Below, piece after piece: positions 1-8,130 of a stretch of 64,000 nucleotides of DNA. Location of the stretch: assembly GCA_965227745.1 (NCBI GenBank), contig OZ245769.1, positions 1,612,001 through 1,676,000 of the forward strand. Direction: 5' to 3'. The notes below the pieces were generated by a model that made no database searches, was not told the origin of the DNA, and worked only from the letters and a program-made list of their open reading frames with translations. Positions within the stretch are counted from its first letter, which is position 1. Every line of letters starts with the position of its first letter. Position numbers and translations under genes: made by a program. The stretch is from GAS368 sp965227745. GTDB taxonomy: Bacteria; Verrucomicrobiota; Verrucomicrobiia; Opitutales; Opitutaceae.

Positions 1-45
1 GTGAGCCAGCCGAGACGGTGATATAAATCCCCGACCGAAAGGTAG

Positions 46-67
46 GGCGCGTTATCCTTAACGCGCC
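46..67. repeat. REP-like hairpin
   Basis: A 9-bp perfect stem (GGCGCGTTA pairing with TAACGCGCC) with a 4-nt loop, preceded by GTAG. It lies downstream of the minus-strand gene ending at 138, so it could serve as a terminator, but there is no clear T-run. Its form resembles the other short palindromes found between genes in this window. Confidence 0.55.
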
Positions 68-137
68 GCCCAGAACCGTCGCGTCCCTTGGGCGCAGCGG
101 CTTCATGATAAGCCATCCAGCGCTACGGCTCGCGCGC

Positions 138-665
138 TTACTTCCCCGCCACAAGCTTATCCATATTCGCCAAGCCGCGCTCAAAATCAGGCCCGATCAT
201 CTTATCGAGGAAGAGGCCAAACCAGCGATGCATCGGGTTAGCCCCGAGGTCGCCAGCATCGGACCACACGACTTTCGTGCCGCCCGCGTCCGGCTTTAGT
301 TCGACCATGCCGGTCGACTTCATATCGAAACCTTCAAACTCCAGCGTATAGACCACCTTGTCCTTGGTCTGCGCGGTAATGACCATCTTACCGCTGCCCT
401 CTTTCTCGCTGATCCACGACGACCACGCACCGACGCCCGTCGACGGAGTAGAGAACGACATCTTCATGCCCGGATCGCGCTCCTGCCACGCACCCCAGTT
501 TTTCCACGCTTTCAAATCGGCCACCTGCGCCAGCACGGCATCCGGCGAAGCCTTAATCACCCGCGTCCGCTCCACGCGATACTGTCGCGGTAGCAAAAAC
601 CCCACGAGCGCGAGCACCAACACCAGCGCCGCCAAGCCACCCAGAATCTTTAGGAGTAGTTTCAT
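138..665 (-). CDS. SRPBCC family protein with N-terminal membrane anchor
   Basis: 175 aa from the ATG at 665; an upstream in-frame start at 713 would add 16 residues ahead of a good membrane segment. The protein begins MKLLLKILGG, followed by a hydrophobic helix (about residues 5-25). A START/SRPBCC-like domain follows, with the family's typical opening of RTRVIKASPDAVLAQVADL and then W-rich K-W-NWGAW and DPGMK stretches. Family members bind hydrophobic ligands in a helix-grip fold; the ligand here cannot be told. It probably sits in the inner membrane with its domain outside the cytoplasm. The assignment to the polyketide cyclase/dehydrase-like superfamily is by sequence pattern only. Confidence 0.75.
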   Translation of the reverse strand: MKLLLKILGGLAALVLVLALVGFLLPRQYRVERTRVIKASPDAVLAQVADLKAWKNWGAWQERDPGMKMSFSTPSTGVGAWSSWISEKEGSGKMVITAQTKDKVVYTLEFEGFDMKSTGMVELKPDAGGTKVVWSDAGDLGANPMHRWFGLFLDKMIGPDFERGLANMDKLVAGK

Positions 666-737
666 GGGTCTGTATAGAGGCGCATTTCTCCTCCAAGCGC
701 ACGCCGAATCCACATGGCGTCACGCGCCACGTTGTGG

Positions 738-757
738 GCGGGGTGCCCTCACCCCGC
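738..757. repeat. REP palindrome, left flank of RAYT gene
   Basis: GCGGGGTG and CACCCCGC form an 8-bp stem with loop CCCT. The same sequence occurs in inverted orientation at 1237-1256, so the transposase gene at 762-1229 is bracketed by two head-to-head copies. Confidence 0.8.
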
Positions 758-761
758 GGCT

Positions 762-1229
762 TTAGAGCCTCAAATCACCACCGCTCAGCGAAAAAATTTC
801 CCCCTGCCACGGCCATTCCTCGTTTCGCAACGCCAAGCCGGCCCTTACCGGATTCGCCACCACATACTCCCACTTCTGGGAATACGATTCGGAACTCCGT
901 AGAATATGATCGAAGGTATCGCACTGCCAGATCGGCGTAGAAATCCCGGTTAATTTTGTGATTCGCCGAGAGGAGACCGATTTCCACATCTTGCACCAAG
1001 CGGCTCTAGTTTTGGCTTCGGCTGCGGGTGAAGCGAAAAAATGAACGTGGTCGGGCATGATCATGTAGCGCCCCACAAACCAGCCATCCTTGCCTGCTGA
1101 GTTGCGCCAGATTTCGTCGAGCAAATCGCGCACTTCCCGTCGTGCGAGGATGTTTTTCCGCTGCGCGCACGTGGCCGTGAAAAAATAAAGCGGGGCCTTC
1201 GAAAAGGGTAGAATGTGCGGAAGGTGCAT
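762..1229 (-). CDS. REP-associated tyrosine transposase (RAYT, Y1_Tnp/IS200-like)
   Basis: 155 aa from an ATG at 1229. It has the RAYT hallmarks: an N-terminal PLYFFTATCAQRK strand, the HUH motif in MIMPDHVHFF, and a C-terminal catalytic-tyrosine region in ESYSQKWEYVVANPVRAGL. Y1 HUH enzymes cut single-stranded DNA at hairpins; RAYTs are single-copy domesticated relatives linked to REP palindromes. The gene is flanked by two inverted copies of a GC-rich hairpin (738-757 and 1237-1256), the expected substrate. All core motifs are present and the length is normal, so it looks intact. Confidence 0.9.
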   Translation of the reverse strand: MHLPHILPFSKAPLYFFTATCAQRKNILARREVRDLLDEIWRNSAGKDGWFVGRYMIMPDHVHFFASPAAEAKTRAAWCKMWKSVSSRRITKLTGISTPIWQCDTFDHILRSSESYSQKWEYVVANPVRAGLALRNEEWPWQGEIFSLSGGDLRL

Positions 1230-1236
1230 AAATCCC

Positions 1237-1256
1237 GCGGGGTGAGGGCACCCCGC
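1237..1256. repeat. REP palindrome, right flank of RAYT gene
   Basis: Inverted copy of the hairpin at 738-757, with the same 8-bp stem and the loop complement AGGG. Matching also extends outside the stem (GTAG-like bases, and TTTA on the other side). Confidence 0.8.
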
Positions 1257-1279
1257 CTACAACCCAGTCCGCTGGCTGT

Positions 1280-2245
1280 TCACCGCAACCCGCACGCCGT
1301 GCGCGTCCGAGTCAGCACTTGGTCGGCCACGGCGCGAGCCTTCAGCGCGCCCTCCCTCAGCACGGCTTCGACGTGATCCATGTTCGCGGCCAGCTCCGCC
1401 CGACGTGCGCGGGCAGCGGCGAAGTGATTCCAGTAGTTTTCGAAGAGCGCCTTCTTCAGGTCTCCATAGCCAAGCCCGCCGGCGCGCAGGCGATTTTCAC
1501 AGTCGAGCGCAACCTCGGTCGTCGCGACCAACTTCAAAAATTGAATTGCGAGATTCTTGTCCGCGTCCGGCTTGGGCTCGGCGGGCGTGCGCGAATCCAT
1601 GACGATGCCCATGATCTTTTTCCGCAGCGCCTTTTCGTCGCCGAAGATCTCGATGGTGTTGCCGTAGCTCTTCGACATTTTCTGACCATCCAAGCCAGGG
1701 ATGACGGCGACTTCCTCGCGAATCTCCGACTCCGGCACCACGAGCGTCTCGCCGTAGGTGTGGTTAAACTTGATCGCCATGTCGCGCGTCATCTCGACGT
1801 GCTGCTTTTGGTCCTTGCCCACTGGCACGCGATGGGTGTCGTAAAGCAAAATATCGGCCGCCATGAGCACAGGATATGCGAAGAGCCCAAAGTTGGCTTC
1901 GATGCCCTTGGCGGTCTTGTCCTTGTAGCTGTGCGCGCGCTCCATCAATCCCATCGGCGCGAGCGAGCCGAGGATCCACATGAGTTCGCAGACCTCGGGC
2001 ACGTCACTCTGGCGCCAGAACACACTCGTCTTCGGATCGAGCCCGCAGGCCAGCCAATCCAACGCGACCCCGAGAGTGTTTTTCCGACGCTCAGCGGCGT
2101 CGGTCACCGTCGTCATCGAATGATAGTCCGCGATGAAATAGAAACAATCGCCCCGCGTTTGCGCGTCGATGGCTGGACGCATCGCGCCAAAGTAGTTGCC
2201 GATATGGAGCGTGCCCGAGGGCGTGATGCCAGTGAGAGTGCGCAT
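1280..2245 (-). CDS. trpS: tryptophan--tRNA ligase
   Basis: 321 aa from the ATG at 2245 (MRTLTGITPSGTLHIGNY). A longer frame reaches 2284 but adds 13 residues that the family lacks. It charges tRNA-Trp with tryptophan using ATP in the cytoplasm. It is a class I synthetase: the HIGH motif is LHIGN near residue 16, and the KMSKS motif is in GQKMSKSYGN. The length matches bacterial TrpRS (about 330 aa). The beta-helix transferase gene ends at 2281, 35 bp upstream on the same strand, so the two may be cotranscribed. Confidence 0.96.
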   Translation of the reverse strand: MRTLTGITPSGTLHIGNYFGAMRPAIDAQTRGDCFYFIADYHSMTTVTDAAERRKNTLGVALDWLACGLDPKTSVFWRQSDVPEVCELMWILGSLAPMGLMERAHSYKDKTAKGIEANFGLFAYPVLMAADILLYDTHRVPVGKDQKQHVEMTRDMAIKFNHTYGETLVVPESEIREEVAVIPGLDGQKMSKSYGNTIEIFGDEKALRKKIMGIVMDSRTPAEPKPDADKNLAIQFLKLVATTEVALDCENRLRAGGLGYGDLKKALFENYWNHFAAARARRAELAANMDHVEAVLREGALKARAVADQVLTRTRTACGLR

Positions 2246-2280
2246 GAAAAGAAAACTGTCTTCCAACGACCGCGCGGGCG

Positions 2281-2964
2281 TCAATCCCGGCGCGGGATCA
2301 GTTTAATGGCCGGCCGCGCATGCGCGATGGTCGCGGCCGGCAGCGTGCCGTTGAAGGCGAGCGTGGGCATCACGAGTGCGCGCTTGCCCATGATCGTGCC
2401 GGGGTTGAGCACGGCATTGCAGCCGACTTCCGCCTGATCGCCCAAGATCGCGCCAAACTTCCGCAACCCCGAATCGACCATGTTGCCGTCGGCGAGCTTC
2501 ACCAAAATATTTTTCTGATCTAGCCGGAGATTGGAGCAGATCGCGCCCGCACCGAGGTGCGCGCCGTTGCCGAGGATCGAGTCGCCCACGTAGCTGAAAT
2601 GCGGCACCTGCACCTTGTCCATCAGCAGGCAGTTCTTAAACTCGCACGCGTTCCCGATCACGCAGCCCTCGCCGATGATCACATTGCCGCGAATAAACGC
2701 CCCCGGTCGCACCTCCGTCTTCGCCCCGATCCACGTCGGCCCGATGATCGTCGCGTACGTCGGCAGCTTCACCGTCGGATGAATGAAGACCGCACCCTCG
2801 ACATGCACGCCAGGCGGACGCACCGCATCGGGCGCGGCGAGATTCTGTGCGGCCAGCGCCGGCCCGATCTTCTTCAACCATTCCCACGGCGGAATCTCCG
2901 CCGGGAAATACGCCGCAAAGGGGGCGAGCGAAGGCGGCAGGGTAAAAAATTCGGAAGCGATCAC
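2281..2964 (-). CDS. left-handed beta-helix acyl/nucleotidyl-transferase-like protein
   Basis: 227 aa. From about residue 55 on it shows hexapeptide repeats of the left-handed beta-helix type (IHPTVKLPTYATIIGPTWIG, VRPGAFIRGNVIIGEGCVIG, VGCNAVLNPGTIMG). It resembles the C-terminal helix half of GlmU-type proteins and LpxA-like acyltransferases. The N-terminal 50 residues (PPWEWLKKIGPALA) are seen in stand-alone GlmU-C-like proteins annotated as UDP-N-acetylglucosamine pyrophosphorylase-related. No nucleotidyltransferase domain is present. The substrate is probably a nucleotide sugar, but this is not proven. It lies just upstream of trpS on the same strand. Confidence 0.8.
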   Translation of the reverse strand: MIASEFFTLPPSLAPFAAYFPAEIPPWEWLKKIGPALAAQNLAAPDAVRPPGVHVEGAVFIHPTVKLPTYATIIGPTWIGAKTEVRPGAFIRGNVIIGEGCVIGNACEFKNCLLMDKVQVPHFSYVGDSILGNGAHLGAGAICSNLRLDQKNILVKLADGNMVDSGLRKFGAILGDQAEVGCNAVLNPGTIMGKRALVMPTLAFNGTLPAATIAHARPAIKLIPRRD

Positions 2965-3057
2965 GCGCCGACTGTGAATAAAAAATCCCCCTCTGCAAAG
3001 CCGGACTTACAACGCGAACCAGCACACTTATTCCGAAAAACGCGCGCTCTTCTTCTC

Positions 3058-4047
3058 CTACTTCGCGTACTGCGCATACCGTTCGCCAAGTTTCGCCTCA
3101 TCGGGCCCACCCAGATGAAAAATCAGGCGGTAGCGCAGCGTAATGCTGCCGCCCGCCGGGATCGTCTGATCGCCCGCCCCGGCCTTAGTCGTACGTGCCT
3201 CGAAATCATGCCAGCCCAGCGGATTCGCCGAGTACACGCCGTAGTCGCGCGCGTGCCACCAGGTCGGATGCGAGAGGTTCGTCGGATGGTCAAAGATCGC
3301 GATGCCGTAGGTCTGGCCATTGTGCTCGGCGTAGTAGTCGCACCAATCGGCGCGCTTGCCCCACGCGGCGTGGTCGCGGTCGCCGCGTGCAGTGAGGATG
3401 TGGCCTTGGCCACCCGTGAAAACACGACCCGGCCCCGGCGGGCGCGCGAGATTCATCCACTGCGCGACACGCACGGCCATGCCGCCGTCTTTGTTGTCGC
3501 CCAGCTTTACCGCCGCATCTGCCGGGGCGCGCAGCGTGATCTCAAAGTCCAGCACGCGGTCGGTTCCTTGCGCACTGAAGCGCAGCGTACGCTCATCGGT
3601 GCAAAACACGCGGCCATCTGGCGCGACCCACTGGTTCGTCGCGCGGATCAGCCCCATGTCCTTGCCGCTGATTACTTCCTTGAGCGATTGATGCACGATT
3701 TTCCCCTTCGGGCGCGGGCTGCCTTGATCGTCCTGATTCCAAAAATCGACGCCGTTGACGTCGCTGTGCGCAAACCACAGCGAGCGGTGATGGGGATGGT
3801 TTTCATCCTCACCCGTCTGTTGCTTCATCGGAAAATCCCGCGTGAGCCCGGTCCCGTCTGACGCCAGCACAGGATAACAATACGGGCGGTAAGCGCCTTT
3901 GAACACGTACTCCGTGAACAGCTTCCCCTCGATCTCCACGCGCACGCGATCGTCAGCCTTCGTGAGTTTTACTTCGGCGAGCACCCGCGACGACACCAGC
4001 GCACAACAGGTCCATGCAACGACAACAATGAGCCGGGGTATTCTCAT
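3058..4047 (-). CDS. secreted PmoA/DUF6807 family protein
   Basis: 329 aa from the ATG at 4047; a TTG six codons upstream is less likely. It starts with a Sec signal peptide (MRIPRLIVVVAWTCCALVSS, cleavage near VLA-E). The mature protein has the DUF6807 (PmoA-like) pattern: YCYPVLASDGTGLTRDFP, then a histidine-rich segment, EDENHPHHRSLWFAHSDVNG, and later HPTWWHARDYG. The family is common in Planctomycetes and Verrucomicrobia, often near sugar oxidoreductases. Its biochemical role is unknown, and the old name 'methane oxygenase PmoA' should not be read as function. It acts outside the cytoplasm. Confidence 0.85.
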   Translation of the reverse strand: MRIPRLIVVVAWTCCALVSSRVLAEVKLTKADDRVRVEIEGKLFTEYVFKGAYRPYCYPVLASDGTGLTRDFPMKQQTGEDENHPHHRSLWFAHSDVNGVDFWNQDDQGSPRPKGKIVHQSLKEVISGKDMGLIRATNQWVAPDGRVFCTDERTLRFSAQGTDRVLDFEITLRAPADAAVKLGDNKDGGMAVRVAQWMNLARPPGPGRVFTGGQGHILTARGDRDHAAWGKRADWCDYYAEHNGQTYGIAIFDHPTNLSHPTWWHARDYGVYSANPLGWHDFEARTTKAGAGDQTIPAGGSITLRYRLIFHLGGPDEAKLGERYAQYAK

Positions 4048-4233
4048 GACCTCATCGCGCCACAAGCTCCGCCACCTCGCAAAAGAATAATCACCCCACC
4101 TCGCGTCCTTCGCGACTTAGTTTCACCTTCACTCTGCCGCGCGCTCTCTCTGCACGCACCCTACCGCCCTCAGCCCGCGATTTCAGACTTCGGCCTGTGC
4201 AAGCGCCGCGGCCTCACTTATATTTTGCCTCGT
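4048..4233. other. intergenic region between divergent genes
   Basis: 186 bp between the minus-strand DUF6807 gene and the plus-strand HAD gene; it must hold both promoters. It contains a short CTTCGCGACTTAGTTTCACC tract like those around 61.5-61.8 kb. No clear promoter boxes can be named. Confidence 0.4.
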
Positions 4234-5052
4234 ATGTCTTCCGTCACCACCGCATCCCGCCGCTATCGCCTCGCTGCCATCGATCTCGACGGCACACTGC
4301 TCGGCGCCGACCACGAGATCAGCCCGGCCAATGCCACTGCCGTGGCGCGTATGCAGGCCGCCGGGCTCGAGGTCGTACTCGCTTCGGGTCGCCACTACGG
4401 TGCCATGGTGAAGTACGGACGAGAGCTGCCCGGTATTCGCTGGATGATTTCGGCGCAGGGCGCGGAGGTCTCCTCAGTGGATCGCAGCCAGGTCCTGCAC
4501 CAATCGTTTCTCGATCATAAGTCGACCGAGCGGGTGCTCGCGCTGAGCCGAAAGCTAAAATTTCCCGCCGTCGTTTACACCCGCGACGGCATCATGAGCG
4601 ACAGCGACGAGGGCGTGGCGGCGTACGACACACTGTTCGGCTACAAGCCCGAGCGTGTCTCCGCCGATGAGTTCACCCGCCGCCCCGTGTTCAAGGTCGT
4701 CTGGGCCGGCGAACCTGAGCGTCTTGTCCGTCTCGCGGAGGATCCGGAAGTCGCCCCCATCCCTACCGACAAACTCCGTTCGCACCCGCATCTCTTCGAA
4801 TTCATCCAGCGCGGTGTCTCCAAGGCCACGGGCCTCGCCACACTCTCCGCGCATCTCGGCATCGCCGCGAGTGAAGCGCTGGTCTTCGGCGACGCGGACA
4901 ACGATGTCCCGATGTTTGCGTGGGCCGGCACCTCGGTCGCCATGCCGCAGGCCTGGCCGTCCGCCCGCGACGCCGCCACGATGGTCGCCCCCGACGGGCC
5001 GCAAGCCGAGGCCGTCGCGCGCGCCGTCGACGCGATTTTCGGAAAAGCGTGA
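4234..5052 (+). CDS. Cof-type HAD-IIB family phosphatase
   Basis: 272 aa from the ATG at 4234; a TTG three codons earlier is an alternative. The four HAD motifs are visible: IDLDGTLLG near the N-terminus (nucleophile and acid/base aspartates), SGR (motif II), the lysine in GVSKATGL (motif III), and GDADNDVPMF (motif IV metal ligands). The cap between motifs II and III fits subclass IIB (Cof/YidA). Such enzymes dephosphorylate sugar phosphates and other small metabolites in the cytoplasm; the substrate cannot be told. The Tat-exported isomerase gene follows 96 bp downstream on the same strand. Confidence 0.92.
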   Translation: MSSVTTASRRYRLAAIDLDGTLLGADHEISPANATAVARMQAAGLEVVLASGRHYGAMVKYGRELPGIRWMISAQGAEVSSVDRSQVLHQSFLDHKSTERVLALSRKLKFPAVVYTRDGIMSDSDEGVAAYDTLFGYKPERVSADEFTRRPVFKVVWAGEPERLVRLAEDPEVAPIPTDKLRSHPHLFEFIQRGVSKATGLATLSAHLGIAASEALVFGDADNDVPMFAWAGTSVAMPQAWPSARDAATMVAPDGPQAEAVARAVDAIFGKA

Positions 5053-5148
5053 GATGCGTCTCAGGCGCCAGCTTCGCGTCACGCAACGCACCTCACTTTG
5101 ATTTTTTGCCGCTTGTTCTCGCCCGCTCCGCCTCGCTATCACTTTTCC

Positions 5149-6102
5149 ATGCCCCACCCGACTTCCCCCACTGTCTCTCTGTCGCGTCGCAACTTTCTCG
5201 CCACCGCCGGCGCCGCCCTCGCCGTGACGTCGCTGGCCTCCCGCAGCAACGCCGCCGAAACCAAAGCCTCCGCCCCGGCAGCCGCGGCTTTTCCCGCGGC
5301 CCCCAAGCCGAAGGAGATTCCCATCGGTCTCGAACTCTATTCGGTGCGCACCGAGTTGATGCGCAATCTACCCGATACGCTCCGCACCGTCGCCAAACAG
5401 GGCTATAAAGTCGTGGAGTTTTACGCGCCCTACGCCGATTGGACCTTTCCGTTTGCGAAGGGCGTCCGCTCCCTCATCGACGATCTCGGCCTGCGTTGTT
5501 ACTCGACGCACACGCCCTACAAGTCCTTCGCCACGCCCGCTGCCCTGGGCAAGGCCATTGAGCTCAACCAGATTCTCGGTTGCCGCCATCTCATCCTCTC
5601 CTCCGCGCCCAACACGACCAAGGGCTCGGAAGGCTGGAAGGCCCTCGGCGAAAAGCTCACCGCTGCCGTCGAGGAGTTGAAGCCCCACGGGCTCACCGCC
5701 GGCTTTCACAATCACCAGATCGAGTGGGCCAAGGCCGACGCCGGCGGCGAGCAGCGCATCATGGATGTACTCGCGGCCAACACCCCTCCCGAGTTCGTTC
5801 TCCAGCTCGATGTCGGCACCGCGATGGAAGCTGGGGTCGATGCCGTCGCATGGATCAAAGCCAATCCCGGTCGCATCAAGAGTCTCCACCTCAAGGAGTG
5901 GGCTCCCGGCGAACGCGCCCAGGAAAAAAGCTACCGCACCCTCTTCAGCGAAGGCCCCACCCCGTGGAAGGAAATCTTCGCGGCGGCCGAGTCCGTCGGT
6001 GGCGTCGAGTTTTACCTCATCGAGCAAGAAGGCGCGCGTTATCCAGAGTTCGAGACGTCGCAGCGCTGCCTCGACTTGTATAAAAAATATCGCGGACTCT
6101 GA
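5149..6102 (+). CDS. Tat-exported sugar phosphate isomerase/epimerase (AP endonuclease 2-like TIM barrel)
   Basis: 317 aa from the ATG at 5149. The N-terminus carries a twin-arginine signal, SRRNFLATAGAALAVTSLA, followed by a spacer rich in Ala and Pro. The rest is a xylose-isomerase-like TIM barrel: GLELYSVRTELM, KVVEFYAPY, GFHNHQIEW, LQLDVGTAMEAG and IKSLHLKEW contain the His, Glu and Asp positions expected for metal binding. Tat export suggests folding and metal loading in the cytoplasm and action in the periplasm. Members act on sugars or inositols, and the exact reaction is unknown. It converges on a paralogue at 6314-7336 across a REP cluster. Confidence 0.9.
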   Translation: MPHPTSPTVSLSRRNFLATAGAALAVTSLASRSNAAETKASAPAAAAFPAAPKPKEIPIGLELYSVRTELMRNLPDTLRTVAKQGYKVVEFYAPYADWTFPFAKGVRSLIDDLGLRCYSTHTPYKSFATPAALGKAIELNQILGCRHLILSSAPNTTKGSEGWKALGEKLTAAVEELKPHGLTAGFHNHQIEWAKADAGGEQRIMDVLAANTPPEFVLQLDVGTAMEAGVDAVAWIKANPGRIKSLHLKEWAPGERAQEKSYRTLFSEGPTPWKEIFAAAESVGGVEFYLIEQEGARYPEFETSQRCLDLYKKYRGL

Positions 6103-6162
6103 GCCTCGCGGGACGCCGCACTGGCTGCTTCTGCCATCCGAGGCGCGCAGCGCAGCTACGGA

Positions 6163-6279
6163 GCGGCGGTTTCTAACCGCCGCCGCTACGGGCCCCAATC
6201 GCGACTCAAGTCTCCGATCACTCATTCGCCGACTTGAATCGCGATTTTCGCTCACGCGGGGGCGGTTAAAAACCGCCCC
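6163..6279. repeat. cluster of three REP-like hairpins between convergent genes
   Basis: Three hairpins lie in 117 bp. The first, at 6163-6183, is GCGGCGGTT/AACCGCCGC with loop TCT. The second has 15-nt arms at 6198-6212 and 6231-6245 with one mismatch. The third, at 6259-6279, is GGGGCGGTT/AACCGCCCC with loop AAA. The outer two share a GCGGTT/AACCGC core. They separate the stops of two convergent genes, so they may also terminate both transcripts. Confidence 0.75.
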
Positions 6280-6313
6280 TCCTTTTACTGCTCACGCACT
6301 CCAACCAGCCCCG

Positions 6314-7336
6314 TCAGGCCAGCGCCTCGCGGCAGTACTGCACGCACTTCGCGATTTCCTTCATGCGGTCGGAATCGGCGGGCACCTTGTACTCGAATTC
6401 GATCGTGGCCTGGATATTCCACTTGTTGTCGCGGATCAGGCGGAGGACTTCCTTGATCGGGGTGTCGCCCTCGCCAAACGGAGTGTTGCCACCTTCTTTG
6501 CCGTCCGCGAAGGCCTTCTTGTCCTTCACGTGAATGTGCGTCACGCGGTCGTGGTGCTTCTTGAGGAAATCCACCGGCGAGCCATTGCCGCCGCCGACAT
6601 AGTGGCCGATGTCGAGGTTCACGCCGTTGTATTTCGCGAGCGCGCAGGCGTCCATGAAGTCCTTCTCGGTGGAGTGCGTGTGGCCGTGATAGCCGACCAT
6701 GAGTTGGTGCTTGTCCGCAAATGACCCGAGGCGCTTGATCTCGCCCATCGCGGTCGCGGCGGCGGCCACTTTGTCCTTGGCCTTATCGTCGACGCGAGGA
6801 ATCTCCGTCGAGATGGCGCGCGCGCCGAGCGTCTTTGCCATCATGAAATTGTAGTCGATCACTTCGTCGTCCATCTTGGTGATGTAGTCGACCTTCAGGA
6901 TGTCGATCGAGATGCCGGCGTCGTCGAACTTCTGGCGAAACGCCTTGATCTGGTCCGCCTTGATGCCGAGGCGCCAAGCCTTGAGCTTGGCTGCGTTATT
7001 CTTCGCTTCCACGGTATCGACCGCCGCGCCCCGCGCTGCCGTCGTCACCGGCAAGGGGGAGCCGAGGAAGCCCTCGACCGGCTGCGCGCGCAGCTCCACG
7101 CCGCTGACGCCGAGCGCGACGCAATTCTTGATGATATCTTCGTAGCCGATGGCATTGCCACCGAAGCTGTACGGCACGTTCAGACCGATCTGCACGCCCT
7201 TGACCTTCGAATTGGGCTTGCCGCTTTTTGGCGCCATCTCGGCCGCACGCAGCGGGCTCATGGAAGACAACAGGCCAGCCGCTGGGAGGGCAGCGAGGGC
7301 GATCTTGGCAAATTCACGACGGGTATATTGAGACAT
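6314..7336 (-). CDS. Tat-exported sugar phosphate isomerase/epimerase
   Basis: 340 aa, start ATG at 7336. The twin-arginine signal is YTRREFAKIALAALPAAGLL at residues 4-23. A TIM barrel with the isomerase/epimerase pattern follows: GVSGVELRAQPVEG, ISIDILKVDY, LMVGYHGHTHSTE, GVNLDIGHYVGGGNG, THIHVKDKK and IEFEYKVP. The positions of His, Asp and Glu fit a metal-dependent member. It is more distant from the gene at 5149 than a recent duplicate would be. Both are convergent and exported, so they probably serve periplasmic sugar or polyol metabolism; this is inference. Confidence 0.9.
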   Translation of the reverse strand: MSQYTRREFAKIALAALPAAGLLSSMSPLRAAEMAPKSGKPNSKVKGVQIGLNVPYSFGGNAIGYEDIIKNCVALGVSGVELRAQPVEGFLGSPLPVTTAARGAAVDTVEAKNNAAKLKAWRLGIKADQIKAFRQKFDDAGISIDILKVDYITKMDDEVIDYNFMMAKTLGARAISTEIPRVDDKAKDKVAAAATAMGEIKRLGSFADKHQLMVGYHGHTHSTEKDFMDACALAKYNGVNLDIGHYVGGGNGSPVDFLKKHHDRVTHIHVKDKKAFADGKEGGNTPFGEGDTPIKEVLRLIRDNKWNIQATIEFEYKVPADSDRMKEIAKCVQYCREALA

Positions 7337-7526
7337 AGGGAGTTAAGGGTAGCTGGACTAGACGAATGAGACGTGGGGATCGTGACGCGAAATCGTCGCG
7401 CCACCGGGGAAGTTAAGCACTACGCAACCGCCCTGCCCGGCGGGCAAGCCCATTTATCCCTCCTCCTCGCGGTCGTCTCAGCGTAGCCACTTTTTCACTC
7501 TTCACTCACCGGCGGCCCAGCCTTCG

Positions 7527-8003
7527 CTACTTCTTTGTCTCCGCCATGGCCCGCTCGATCAACGCCGCTTTATCGGCGCACAAACCCACCGCGATCCCGC
7601 GCTCCAGCAAAACTTTCAAGTCGCACACGACGATGGTGTACCCCTCCGTGGCATCCAGTGCTTGATCCGCCGCCTCCGCTCCGGAAAAGCCCGCCTGCTC
7701 GATCGTCACCACCGTCTCCCCCGACGTACTCGCATCAAACATCCACTCCGTCGTCGATTGATCGGACCACCGCACCTTGATCTGCCGGCCCGGCTCGAGG
7801 GCGATCACCTCCACGTCATCCGCCGCGCCGTGCACCTTGAACTCCCAGCGGATTTTCCGCCCCATCACCAAAGGCCCACTCGCCCGTGCAAGCCAGAATT
7901 GCGTTAACCAATGCGGCTCGACGAACGCCGTGTAAACCCACTCGGCGGGTCGGCGGATGATCTGTTGGACGCGGGCGCGGGGTGAGGCGGGGGAAGCAGC
8001 CAT
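7527..8003 (-). CDS. SRPBCC / AHSA1-like domain protein
   Basis: 158 aa from an ATG at 8003. The pattern RRPAEWVYTAFVEPHWLTQFWLA, then IRWEFKVHGA-DDVEV and IKVRWSDQSTTEWMF, fits the AHSA1/START-like superfamily (activator of Hsp90 ATPase homologue 1-like). The protein has no signal peptide and should be cytoplasmic. Family members bind small hydrophobic molecules or act in stress; function here is unknown. It is a stand-alone gene, 127 bp from the divergent sigma-factor gene. Confidence 0.82.
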   Translation of the reverse strand: MAASPASPRARVQQIIRRPAEWVYTAFVEPHWLTQFWLARASGPLVMGRKIRWEFKVHGAADDVEVIALEPGRQIKVRWSDQSTTEWMFDASTSGETVVTIEQAGFSGAEAADQALDATEGYTIVVCDLKVLLERGIAVGLCADKAALIERAMAETKK

Positions 8004-8130
8004 GGCGGACCAGACCAGCTTCCACGAAAGCGGTTCCCTTCATGCCACTCCCTGTTGCCCTCGTTCGCGGCCGCACGTGCCGTTTCTTTGTTCGGTTTCA
8101 TTTCCGGCGCTGTTTATCCTGTGAACTCGT

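Noticed and set aside
1319..2437. 372-codon plus-strand frame opposite trpS
   Set aside because: trpS has both class I motifs on the minus strand; the opposite frame is Arg/His-rich.
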